Positions 1 to 10,125 of a stretch of DNA of 64,000 nucleotides are shown piece by piece. Source of the DNA: Hirsutella rhossiliensis (taxonomy: Eukaryota; Ascomycota; Sordariomycetes; Hypocreales; Ophiocordycipitaceae). Location of the stretch: contig NW_025408667.1 in assembly GCF_020360975.1 (NCBI RefSeq), positions 7,812,001 to 7,876,000 on the forward strand. The letters run 5' to 3'. The position numbers and the translations under genes were made by a program. How positions within the stretch are numbered: position 1 is the stretch's first letter; each line of letters begins with the position of its first letter. The notes under the pieces are model-generated. The model was not told the origin of the DNA and made no database searches. It saw only the letters and a program-made list of their open reading frames with translations.

Positions 1-1641
1 CCTGGCCGCCGCGATATCGACATCAATTACGAGTAGACACAGCATGTGGTACTTATCCGGAACTCCGAGACGGCTACTGGAAAGACCTTATCGCTAGCCA
101 CCCCATGGCCAACGATGTGGAGGTCCTTGGCCCTCACTGGCGTAATACGCTGAATACGCAACAACGGCTCGTGTACGACACATTCATGGGCCACTTCCAG
201 GCGCAAAATCCTGCTCAAATCCTTCTCCACGTTGATGGTGGTGGTGGCACAGGCAAGTCGTTCCTTATCAAGGTGCTTTCTTCCCATCTTCAGGCAGCCG
301 CCCTACCGAATCCTAGCCCTATATGCCGCGTGGCGCCAACAGGCGTTGCGAGTAACCAGATACAGGGCAGCACCATTCATTCGTTGCTGCGCCTCCCAGT
401 AGGCGGTACTTTCACCGACCTTCCCCCGGCCGACGCAGCCGCCCTTCAGTCCCGCCTACGGCACATCAAATACCTCGTTATCGATGAAAAGAGCATGCTA
501 GGGCTTGAGCAGCTCGCGCGGATCGATTCCCGTTTGCGACAAGCCTTTCCACAGCGTAACCTCGAGTTCTTTGGTGGTGTGAGCGTTGTGCTTGTGGGCG
601 ATTTCTTCCAGTTACCACCAGTCCGACAAAAGCCCTGTATTCGACTAGCACCGGCCTGTCTTCGTTGGAAAGGAGAGGGCAGGTGGCCTACCGCCTATTT
701 GACCGCACCGTCTTCCTGACCACGGCACAGCGCCAGGCTGGTGATGATCAGGCCCAGTTCCGTCAGGCGTTGCAGGAACTGCGTGATGTAAAGTTATCTA
801 TACCATCCTGGAACCTCCTTAGCAATCGGGTACAGGCCAGGCTACCGCGGAGCGAGCTTGACGGCTTCAGGACCGCTTTGCGAGTGTATTCTACAAAGGC
901 ACGGGTCAACCAATACAACCACGAGCATATGGTGCATCTCAACGCCCCGGCAATACAAGTGGAGGCAAAGAATCACGGCAACGGCGCTGGGCAGGCACCA
1001 AGCAACAATGCTGGCAATCTATCTAACAAGTTCCCTGTTGCTAAGGGCACCAGGGTGATGCTCACGACTAATCTGTGGCAATCAGCTGGCCTAGTTAACG
1101 GTGCTCAGGGTACTGTATACGATATCGCCTGGAGCGCAGGCGCCGATCCATTGGAAGACCCCCCAGCCGTTATTATGGTGGACTTTGATAGCTACGACGG
1201 ACCGCCGTATCTAACAACTAACGAGGGCAGGAAAATCTCACCCCATCCTGCCAGTCAGGCGGGACTTCCTTGTGGGCAACGAGACCTGCGCTCGCACGCA
1301 GTTTCCCCTAATCGTGGCGTTTGCTATTACTGTTCACAAATGCCAGAGCCTAACAAAGGATAAAATAGTTACTGATCTCGCTACACGCGACTTCCAGGCC
1401 GGTATTAGCTATGTTGCCGTCTCACGGGTTACCTCGCTCCAAGGCTTACTCCTTGAGGCGCCGTTCGATCGTCAGAGCCTCTATAACCACACGCCGACGG
1501 AAGGTTATACGCCTGCGTTTCCTACGTACTGCATTCACGGCTAACTATGAGACAGGGATGAAGATGCGCCTCGCTGACCAACAACGGCGTCAGGGTCAAC
1601 AGCTGAGCGATCCACTGTATCCACCACTCTACCGTGACTAA
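1..1641 (+). pseudogene. Helitron-type PIF1-like helicase, C-terminal part, frameshifted
   Basis: This is the C-terminal helicase part of a rolling-circle (Helitron) transposase, cut by the left window edge. The reading frame shows a Walker A motif GGGGTGKS at about 240-265, a Walker B motif LVIDEKSML at about 475-500, the helicase motif VGDFFQLPPV near 595-625, and the C-terminal PIF1 signature VHKCQSLT followed by YVAVSRVTSLQGL at about 1330-1450. The frame breaks near 660, again near 1240 and once more near 1530, so no intact protein is encoded here. The last frame stops at 1641. The Rep/HUH nuclease domain that would identify a Helitron with certainty would lie left of the window, so the Helitron label rests on the helicase type; a cellular PIF1 pseudogene is less likely. 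Confidence 0.75.
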
Positions 1642-2056
1642 ACGTCGTCTTCCTACAAGCTACAGGGAAGGGGGGGGGGTACGATATAGGGTTATAGTTA
1701 GACTGGGCCTGCCAGGAAGTAGTTCGAACGGCTGGTTAGCCGCTGAAGGCGGAAGGGGTTCTAGTGGGTACCCCTTAAGAAAGTCGAGTGCAGGTATACG
1801 ATATTCACCCTTCGGGCTGGATATTCAGCCGTTAAGCCCCTTGCATTGGCAACTTAACGGGTGTTCGAAGTATTTTATTAACTCTGTGTCCAGCCTCCAC
1901 TGTCAACTTCCGCCGTAACAAAACCTCGCCGAGCCAAGTGCATCTAGTCAGAAGGCGTCCTGGAGGAGCAGAGGACTGTGTTCACAGCAACGCGGCCTAA
2001 CGAGGGTCGTCCATCGGGCAGCGAGTCCGGCCTCTTGCTCACTCCCATGGTTTGCA
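1642..2056. other. Non-coding sequence after the helicase, possible Helitron 3' end
   Basis: No gene is visible. The stretch has a run of ten G near 1669-1678 and a perfect 8-bp inverted repeat, CCGTTAAG at 1829-1836 and CTTAACGG at 1853-1860, with a 16-base loop. Helitrons end in a short hairpin just before CTRR, but no CTRR lies right after this one, and the nearest CTAG (about 1950) lacks an obvious hairpin. The 3' end of the Helitron therefore stays unplaced. Confidence 0.4.
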
Positions 2057-2075
2057 CCGCCTGGTAGGGCTGATA
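2057..2075. repeat. hAT copy 1 left end: target duplication and terminal inverted repeat
   Basis: The 8-bp target duplication CCGCCTGG (2057-2064) is followed by the terminal repeat TAGGGCTGATA (2065-2075). Both are matched at the right end. An Ac-like TAGGG start and an 8-bp duplication are the hallmarks of hAT elements. Confidence 0.95.
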
Positions 2076-5000
2076 TTTGAAGATTTTGAAGTCGAATCGG
2101 CCTCGGGACCCTTGAATTGAATGAAGCCGAATCGGGTAAGGTCTTCAAATTCGACGAATCAAAAATCAGGAGTCTTCATTCAATTCATTCATAAAAATTG
2201 TGAATGAATGGCGATATGGTCGAAACGTAAGGCGAAAAAAAATTATCACCCTTCGCGGCCAAGGGACATACAGGAGGAAAGGGTCAATACCCGAAGCCAC
2301 CCACCAAGGGCCTCTTCCTGTTCTTCCTCGGCAGGCTCACATACATCAATAAACAAGCTGCTTTGACCCCATCATTAAGGGGTTTGCCCCGCGCGGACAC
2401 GGTAACTTCGAGTTCGGCCGCGCTTGTGATGACGCTCTGCGTATTTAAAAGTCTGTTGTGCGTGTTTCAGTTGGATTCCACCGTCCACACTCCACTGGCA
2501 AAATCCTAGTCCCGCGCCGCCCGCGTCTGGCGGGGCGTCGCTGAAATCGAGGCGAAGGACGGCAGTTAGGGCGTCCATATATTGTGGTATAACGACCCTA
2601 ACAGTGCCTGATACGCCACCGTTTCAGCAATCTTGCCACCCTATACGGAGTATTAAAAAACACCATGAAGCTCATGAACAGTGCCATTTTATAATGCACA
2701 TGATTTAAATGTAGTGCCGCTCGAATGTTCTGGATTTTCTCGTTCGGATGATATAACCTCGATAGTTACATGTCGTTAACATTTGCTCAAGAAATGCCAC
2801 ATCATCTTGAAGGCAATCAATGGATAGCCCATTTTTTGGTTGGAATACTACATTTCAAGCACATATTAAGCTCGGCAACCCATATTCTGGATATATAATA
2901 TAATAATTATACCGCTGTACAGCCCCCAGCAAGCTGATTCGAAAAACGCGTTCAGATCCTCAACATCTCAATACTGCGCGAACAATTGGAAGTGACACGA
3001 ATCGAGTCAGCTCGCGATTTGGAGGCTGTTAGGGACTTATCTACTCCTCGAGCCCAATATGACTGCTACTTGTTTGTCCATACAAATTAGCCGATCAGGA
3101 AGTACCCGAAAATCTGCATGATAAGGATATATTGTGCCAACTAGCCGCGTTCAGACGCGTTATTTCCGCTCAGTTGACCACCTGTTAATTCTACTGCTGT
3201 CGGAAAGACAGGGTCGTCAGCCCATCCACCTTTGCCTGCGTGGCGCAACGGTCTTCGCGACAACTGCCACGACATTATTTTACCACGACCTCGCCTAATT
3301 CCTGCTTCGATATTCCGACAGCGGCTTCGGATCAGCCCCCGAATCAACGCCCTGACCGACGACCTATCCTACCCGTTCAACCCCGACTCCTTGACACTTT
3401 ATTGTGGTTTATTTGGTGTCGTTCCGACTACCTGTGTCGCGTCCATTCTCGAGCCTTTCAGCCAAGATCAGGTAAAACTTCATTACTCTCCAATCTACCC
3501 TCCTTATTTAATTACCTTACGAGTGGATAGCTAATTATAACATGATACGTAGTATGGCCCCTGCTGAAACAAAAACATCTGCCGCAGCGAATTTCTTTGC
3601 TCCAAGGACCCGGCGTAAATTGCCAACGCAGAATTATGCCCGCATCGAACGTCCTCAATTCAACCTCGGAATCCCGCGCGCGCGCTGATTCTAGCGCAAC
3701 TCGGCTCCTTCCTCTCCTCTTCCAACTGGCGAAGATACAATTGTCTGCGCGCCCCCGGGTCATCCTGACTGTGAGTCAGATGATGACATGCCCGACGCGG
3801 ATACACCAGAGCCGCCATTGAACAGTAGTCATATGACGCTCGCAGAGAAAGCCGGACTTATCAAGAAGTGGGCCGACAACAAACAAAAGCATGTTCGCAA
3901 GAAGAGAGACAAGAACAGCCACGTCTATTGGTATGTGCAGAGGAAGCTATAGACAGAAGCTTTTACTCAGAGGATAAGGATGGGCCGAAGATCTTCCAAG
4001 AGTTCCGGTGGACTTGTATAGAGTGCCTTCAAAATCCCAATACTCTTCGGAAGAGATTCCAGGTCCTCGAATCGAACCGCCGAGGGGTTACCTCTGGCAT
4101 GGGAGACCATTTAAAAATCCACGGTATTACGAAGGAATCTCACCACGCTCGAATTAATGGATACGGCCGCGCCATTGGTGGAGGAGATTATACAGAGGCA
4201 GACGCATGGAGCGGTCGACCTAGGCAGAGAGCAAGACTCACGGCAAAGGAGTCTATCCGCCGGTGGTTTGTAAAACACCGACAACCCTTCTCTGTTGTCG
4301 AGACTCCTGCTTTTCAAGAGATGTTCTTGGCTCACAACACAACATGTGTGTACAGGAGTCGTATAACGTTACGCAATCATATATATACAGACTTTGTCGA
4401 ACGCAGGAGAAGCTGAAGATTGAGCTTGAGTACAATTGTGCCACCATCTCGTTCACCCTTGATATCTGGACAGCACCGAATCAGGTGCCCATTTTCGCCA
4501 TTATTGCGCACTGGATTACACCGGAGTTTGAGGAGAGAGAGGAAGTTATTGAGTTTATTGAGCTCAAAAGATCTCACACTGGCAAACAATTAGCTGAGAT
4601 AGTTGAGAGGACGCTTGAGGAGCTCAGGCTCAAGCCTAAGCTTCTCGCCATTACGGGAGACAACGCCGGCAATAACGGCACGCTCTGTCAGTCTTTGTAC
4701 GATTCTCTCAAGACCAAATTCGACGACAAGGTGAGCCCAATAGGAGGCCCGCATGCGCTTTCACGGCAGGAAGAGTTGGATCCGCTGTCTAGCTCATATT
4801 ACCTCGCTCATTTGTGAGGGCGTCTTGCAAGATCTCAAAGCAGGCACAGCGAAGGAAGCCAAGAAGATGCTTGACAAGTGGGACGAAGAGAATAAAAGCA
4901 ACAACTACACCATTCCGGGAGACTCTAGTCGAAGTGGGATTGCCAAAATCCGCCTCCTCAATCTCTGGATGTTGAGATCCGGGTCTAGGGAGCAAGACTT

Positions 5001-6680
5001 CAAAAGCATGCCGCGCACGCACTACCGGAAGCCAACCTACGATGTCGACACTCGCTGGAATTCGGCCTACGACATGATTGACCAATTCCTCGAGCTTGAG
5101 GCAGAGTATACTGAGTTCGTTGATACTCACCCGCAAGTCAAGTGCCTCCTGCCCTTATCAGAAGAGATTGTCGCTCTCTATCAACTGCGGAAGGTTCTGA
5201 AGCCGTTTAAAGACCACACTCTGAAAGTCTCCGAAGTTATGCCGCCGATCTCACAAAGTCTCGATATCTATTGGGATTTGGAAGCTCTCCTTGATGATGT
5301 AGTCGAAGGAGTTGGCGACTTTACAGACCTTGATATGTCCATTCGAGACGCCTTCTCGAAGGGCAAAGCAAAACACGTTACTTATATGAAGAAGCTTGAC
5401 GATCAAATGATGCTATTCGCAGCTCACATCCTGGATCCGCGTTATAAAACTCACCAATTGGAAATGATGATACCGGATCAATACTCTGAGATTATGGCTA
5501 AAGTCAAGAAGTATTTCAAAACGGAGTGGCCGGAGCTAGCAGCATTGAATGCCACAAACTCAACTATGAGCCAATCCAGACCAGCTGAGCGTCCTCAAGG
5601 AGTCTCCATTGCGCAATGGAGAGCCATCCAAATGAAGAAGGCGAGGGAGGCGGAGACGGGCGCGGCGATCCCTATTTCGGAGCTTGAACGGTGGCTTGCA
5701 GCTCCTCGAATAGAGTTCGACGAGTCTATTGCAAAGTCTCCAGACTTCCTACTGAAGTGGTGGAAAGAACACAAGGTCGAGTGGCCACTTTGGCTGCGGC
5801 GGCGCGTGATCTTCTCTCTGTCTCTGGCTCTGAAGTTGACGTGGAACGCCTCTTCAGCGGTTGTAGAGACGAATTCGGTATCCGCCGTCACGCCTTGAAG
5901 GCAGATACGGTGCGAGTACTAACACTTTTACGGAGTGCTTATACTCAGGAAGATAAGATCGATCAGGCGTTGATCAAGGCGGCCATGGAGTATGACATCC
6001 TGCCCTTTGCCAATAGTATTATTTGGAGACCAGACCACATTCCGGGCAAGCTGGAAGATGGTATGTATGGATATACCCTCATTATATATGTAGGTATATG
6101 CTAATCTGTGTTCAGGCGAGAATCCTCCTCAACCTCTTCCTCCCACCGAGGCTCCCACCGAACCCCTACCCCAAACCTCCTGCATCCCAAGCCGATAAGT
6201 CTGCGATATCAACCCCCTGTCTAGATACAATGGAGGCTTCGGAGGATTGGGGCTCTAAGAGTGTAGCCGTGTACAGTGGCGGATTCGAACGCGTTGTACC
6301 GACGTATTTTGAGGATTCGGCAGAGCTTTGAAAGTGCTTATTTTCAGTCGATTTGCCTAGGACAGGCGGATCAGTATTTATGTAAGTTAATTTTTGTAGT
6401 ATTCGGGATTATCGACTTCTTAGAAGGCTATAACTTAAAACTATATACTACTTATTGGCGTTTTTGAGGCATCTTTGCAATCGCTCAGGTACACACCAAA
6501 TTCACTTCGTTTAGGGGATCCCTTCAAACCATTCATGAATGGCCTGAATTGGCCCAAACCCAACTTGAATCGCGAAAATTGGAGCTTGAAGATTTTGAAT
6601 CAAGATCCAAAAAATTCAATTCATTTGATTCATCCTTCATTCAAAATCTTCAAAATCTTCACCTTCGTCTATCACCCCTA
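2065..6680 (+). mobile_element. hAT-family DNA transposon, copy 1, complete (4616 bp)
   Basis: The element is bounded by 11-bp inverted repeats, TAGGGCTGATA on the left and TATCACCCCTA on the right (10 of 11 match), and flanked by the perfect 8-bp duplication CCGCCTGG. About 1.5 kb of AT-rich non-coding leader precedes a rightward transposase frame. Both sub-terminal zones (about 2075-2215 and 6530-6670) are crowded with short TTGAA/TTCAA and GAATGAA motifs in both orientations, likely transposase binding sites. A second copy of the same family lies at 18360-34592 in the same orientation and is almost identical. The transposase frame of this copy is broken by single-base indels. Confidence 0.95.
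3554..6331 (+). pseudogene. hAT transposase, copy 1 (frame broken by 1-nt indels)
   Basis: The gene encodes a cut-and-paste transposase of the hAT superfamily. Recognisable parts in order: a BED-like zinc finger (CIEC near 4021 and HLKIH near 4110), a catalytic-region motif TGDNAGNN near 4655, RCLAHITSL near 4770, the block DTRWNSAYDMI near 5050, and the C-terminal dimerisation domain with EVDVERLFSGCR near 5840. A small intron fits at 6061-6115 (GTATGT, branch GCTAAT, CAG) and joins in phase to an acidic tail stopping at 6329-6331. Compared with copy 2, this copy lacks one G near 3949 (giving a stop), one G near 4407 and one T near 5791. Copy 2 is in frame at those places. The start at 3554 is tentative. 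Confidence 0.85.
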
Positions 6681-6688
6681 CCGCCTGG
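6670..6688. repeat. hAT copy 1 right end: terminal inverted repeat and target duplication
   Basis: The terminal repeat TATCACCCCTA (6670-6680) is followed by CCGCCTGG (6681-6688), identical to the 8 bases left of the element. Confidence 0.95.
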
Positions 6689-7796
6689 GCGAACAGCGGA
6701 CTCGACTTGAACATGTGTGGGCCACTTGCTGCTAAGACGTTAGTTCTTAATTGCTTGCATTATTAAAGCAGAGCTTGCCCCTTTGGCGTGTACTGTGATA
6801 ATTATCCACCTCTACGCTATAGCTTACGAGTCGGGTCCGCTTGACGCACCACCTCGCAGTTGGACATACTTAGTAGATCGTCCGCCATTCGTGGCCCACA
6901 TGAGGGTTCGAGGTGGTCAGGAATGCCAGAGCTGAGGCTGTTTCTGGCGCAAGTCTCTCTCCCTCTCTCTTTCTCCCTCTCTCTCTCTCTAGACAGCTGA
7001 TGTGTGGACGTGTTGATGGACCAGAGCCCACGTTCACCGCCATGGCCTATTGCGCATTCCTTGCTACAATATCAAGTTTTCCTCCTGGTCCCTCGCACGA
7101 GCCGCCGGACAGATACCGTAGATCATTTCCGCTAGCTTGTCGCTTACGCCGGCGAGTTTCCGCGTATGTAACAAGTATGCAAGGGACGCGCGGAAGCTAC
7201 CAACGCCCTGCTCGTGGGACCACCCCCTGGTGTATTGCCTGTTCCTATAAGCCACACTTGGCAGGATGGACATGGCGAACGCGCTCCAGAGTCGGAGAAG
7301 CTCGTTGACGGCGTGGACATGTGCCATACGACGGCGAGGTCCCCGGGACAAGGCTTGATCCTTGCCGTCCTTCCAGACTCGGAGCCGGTGCATATGCCCC
7401 GACGTCTGCCCTTCTGTCAGGCAGGCAGCGGCTCTATCCAGCCTCCGGGCCTCTTCGGTCAGCCCTGTCTCCGTCTTGTTGTCGTTTGGAGCGGTTCTTT
7501 CCTTGACTCGCTCCGGCTCCTCCCCCAACGGTCCCCGAGCTTATTCAAACGTGGAGGGGCGCTGAATTGCAGTCGATTCCTTCCTCTGACTATAACTTGA
7601 ACGGTTTGCTCGGTACGACTTCATGCGCACCGTTCATGTTGGACACTCGTTTGTTGACGACACCACCACCTACTGCTCCGTTTAATATTATTAACTACCC
7701 CTCGCTTCGTACGACTTGGAACTCACTCGGGCTTCTACTCTCTAGACTTTACCTATCACCCCGTTCGATCGGGCCGATTTCCTCGGCAAGGGCACG
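6689..7796. other. Intergenic region between hAT copy 1 and the GT32 gene
   Basis: No supported gene. A CT-rich simple-sequence tract lies at about 6955-6992. The short open frames here show no recognisable domain, and several overlap on opposite strands. The last 100-200 bases are presumably promoter and leader of the GT32 gene. Confidence 0.5.
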
Positions 7797-8798
7797 ATGG
7801 CTCTCTATAGGGGGAACTCGCGCAAGCTCATTGCCTCACTAGGCGCTGTCCTAGTCCTCTTTGTCCTTGTCCACCAGCTCAGCTACGTCGACTACTACAC
7901 CCTCGTCGGCCATATCTCAGCGTCGACCGAGCTAATCCAAGCCTGCCCTCGGCCTAATCGCCCAAAACATAAAACGTCCCACGACGCTCGCCAGGCCGTC
8001 GCCGGCCGAAACATCCCCAACATTGTCCACCAGATCTGGAAAACGGCCGACGTGCGCACCTACCCGGCATGGTCGTCTCGCGACTCATGGAGGGCCGGGC
8101 TAGAGCCCTTCAACTACACGGTCTGGCTGTGGACCGACGACGACATCGTCGGGCTTATTAGGGCCGAGTACGCGTGGCTGCTGCCTACGTACGAGGGTTA
8201 TCCACAAAACATCCAGCGAGCCGACGTAGCTAGACTGGTGGTGGTCCACGCCCACGGGGGAATCTACGCCGACCTGGACGTGCACCCCAAGTCGGTCCAG
8301 GGGGTATCCTGTCTGCAGCGTCTTGGGCTGGAGGCCATCTTTGCCCCGACATCGGGAGCCCTGGGTCTGAGCAACCACTTCTTTATGGCGGAGCGCGCCT
8401 CGCCCTTCCTCCTGTGGGCGCTGCACGAGGCCAAGCGGCGCGGCGCCTCGACGTCGCGACGCATCATCCTGCCGTACCTGCAAGTCTTTTGGTCCACGGG
8501 GCCGATGATGGTGACGGCGGCGTCGCGCGACTATGACCGGGCCCGGGCCGCGACGCAGCCGGTGCTGGGCGTGCTGGACGACGAGTACGGCGGAACGGTG
8601 GTGCGGCACGCGGCGGGCCGGTCGTGGCACCGGTCCGATGGGCGGCTGTTCAACTATCTCGGGGACCACGTGCATGTCGAACAGCCGTGGGTGGGCTTCC
8701 CCTTGCTGGTGGCCGCTCTAGGGCTCGTGTGTATCATGGTCCGGCGACGAGGTTGGCGGTGGCCGGCGTCTCGTCCTGGAAAGGGGGTGTCCTTTTGA
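7797..8798 (+). CDS. GT32-family glycosyltransferase (OCH1/SUR1-like mannosyltransferase)
   Basis: A 333-residue type II membrane glycosyltransferase without introns. A short cytosolic N-terminus is followed by a membrane segment at about residues 11-28. The conserved block IPNIVHQIWKT (73-83) and the DXD motif in GGIYADLDV (154-162, metal and nucleotide-sugar binding) are those of the GT32 fold (Gly_transf_sug). A second hydrophobic stretch at about 298-315, followed by Arg-rich residues, suggests a C-terminal membrane anchor, as in SUR1/CSH1-type inositolphosphoceramide mannosyltransferases. The likely role is mannosyl transfer to a lipid or glycan in the Golgi; the acceptor cannot be told from sequence. 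OCH1-like alpha-1,6-mannosyltransferase is the alternative. Confidence 0.85.
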   Translation: MALYRGNSRKLIASLGAVLVLFVLVHQLSYVDYYTLVGHISASTELIQACPRPNRPKHKTSHDARQAVAGRNIPNIVHQIWKTADVRTYPAWSSRDSWRAGLEPFNYTVWLWTDDDIVGLIRAEYAWLLPTYEGYPQNIQRADVARLVVVHAHGGIYADLDVHPKSVQGVSCLQRLGLEAIFAPTSGALGLSNHFFMAERASPFLLWALHEAKRRGASTSRRIILPYLQVFWSTGPMMVTAASRDYDRARAATQPVLGVLDDEYGGTVVRHAAGRSWHRSDGRLFNYLGDHVHVEQPWVGFPLLVAALGLVCIMVRRRGWRWPASRPGKGVSF

Positions 8799-10052
8799 AG
8801 CTGGAGGAGAGGAATGCCGCGGGTAACGCTCATTTTTGAATAATACTCGTGGACACGAGACGCAAGCAAGCAAGCAAACACTGTATTATATCTATTGACG
8901 ATACCCCTTTCCTGGCGCTGACCGAAAAGTTTGCGTCTCTGACTTTTCTCGACAGCAGAAGAGAGAGGTGGCAACGAAACACACTTCAAAGACGGAGAGC
9001 CAAGGCTCCTGTCGAGCATCTACATGGATGGCAAGCAAGTCGGCTCTTTATTGGAGCCGTAGAGCGAGCTCGCAACACGAACGTTGAAGAAAGGGGTCTT
9101 CGTCTGCTACTTGGTGCGCGACTACAAAGTAATATGGGAACCAACGGGGTGACGGCCAAGCCCCTTTGGAGTAACGGGCGTTGAAGAGGCTGAGAAACCG
9201 GTGGTGAATGAGCTTAGGCAGGCCCATGTGCTAAAAAGAGTCTCTATATTAATGCTATAATAGGGCTTGCAACTATAGCATCCTCATCATCGTAGTAGTT
9301 CATAACTTCACGGCCCTTATGGCACCTCGATCCCGTCGTCCATAGGGTCATGAAAACGCTAAATAGTTGTCTTACAAGGGATCAAGTAAGAATGGAATGC
9401 GAGAGCTTGGCGGAGTCTACAGGAAACGTCCAAGCATTGAACCGTCAGAATGCCATGTCGGGGTGCCTAGAGTGTCCAAGTCCGGCAGCAAGGACTGCGG
9501 CTACAGGCGCGTATTGGCGACCACGAAGATTGCCGGCGAGTGGCCTTTGTCCACGCCATCTCTATAAGTCATTAATGTCCTTCAGTCGATGATCATCGGT
9601 TCTTATTCGCGACGATGGCTAGACAGAAAAGGCCGCGCGGCATTGGAACTTGGCGCAGCATCGGATGCGACTTTGCAGGTCACCGTGCATCCTCGTACAT
9701 GCATGCGAAACGTCAATTTCTTTTCCAGAATGAACAGGGGCTATGAAGGGAGGGTGACGATACGTATGCAGGGGAGGCGTGCGCAGATCGGCTGGACCAA
9801 GAAGACGGTGAGGGCTGAGGAGACGTGCGGCGACGAGAAGTCTTCGCTAGCACCGGATAAAACTTTTCTGCCTTGGCAGTCAACTCATGGCGTCATCCCG
9901 GGTCGGCTCGTGCAACGGCTTGATGAAGAAATCCTGGAGAGTCGAGAGCGCTCTCATGACACTAGATGTTGAGGCATGGGGGCGTGAAACGAGGCCTTCA
10001 CGGGGTCATGCCGTTGATGTCCAGAGAATCTTCTTCTATTAGTCATACACAA
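8799..10052. other. Intergenic region between GT32 and the MULE
   Basis: No supported gene. Open frames of 80-127 codons at 8849-9184, 9350-9592 and 9589-9972 show no motif and biased composition. The stretch 9230-9310 is AT-rich. The right border is the 9-bp target duplication of the MULE (10053-10061). Confidence 0.5.
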
Positions 10053-10125
10053 GCTTCCGAGGGGAGCCAATAGGCTCACGGTACCCGCGAATCTAATATT
10101 TCGCGGGCACCGCGAAAATGACTAA
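10053..10125. repeat. MULE left target duplication and 64-bp terminal inverted repeat
   Basis: The 9-bp duplication GCTTCCGAG (10053-10061) precedes the inverted repeat 10062-10125, which matches the reverse complement of 13038-13101 at 62 of 64 positions. The repeat is itself palindromic: GAGCC-AATA-GGCTC near the tip, then 13-base arms CGGTACCCGCGAA (10079-10091) and TTCGCGGGCACCG (10100-10112) with one mismatch. Confidence 0.95.

Noticed and set aside
3232..3534. 100-codon frame present in both hAT copies
   Set aside because: Its conservation is explained by the identity of the two young copies; it has no motif and lies in the non-coding leader.
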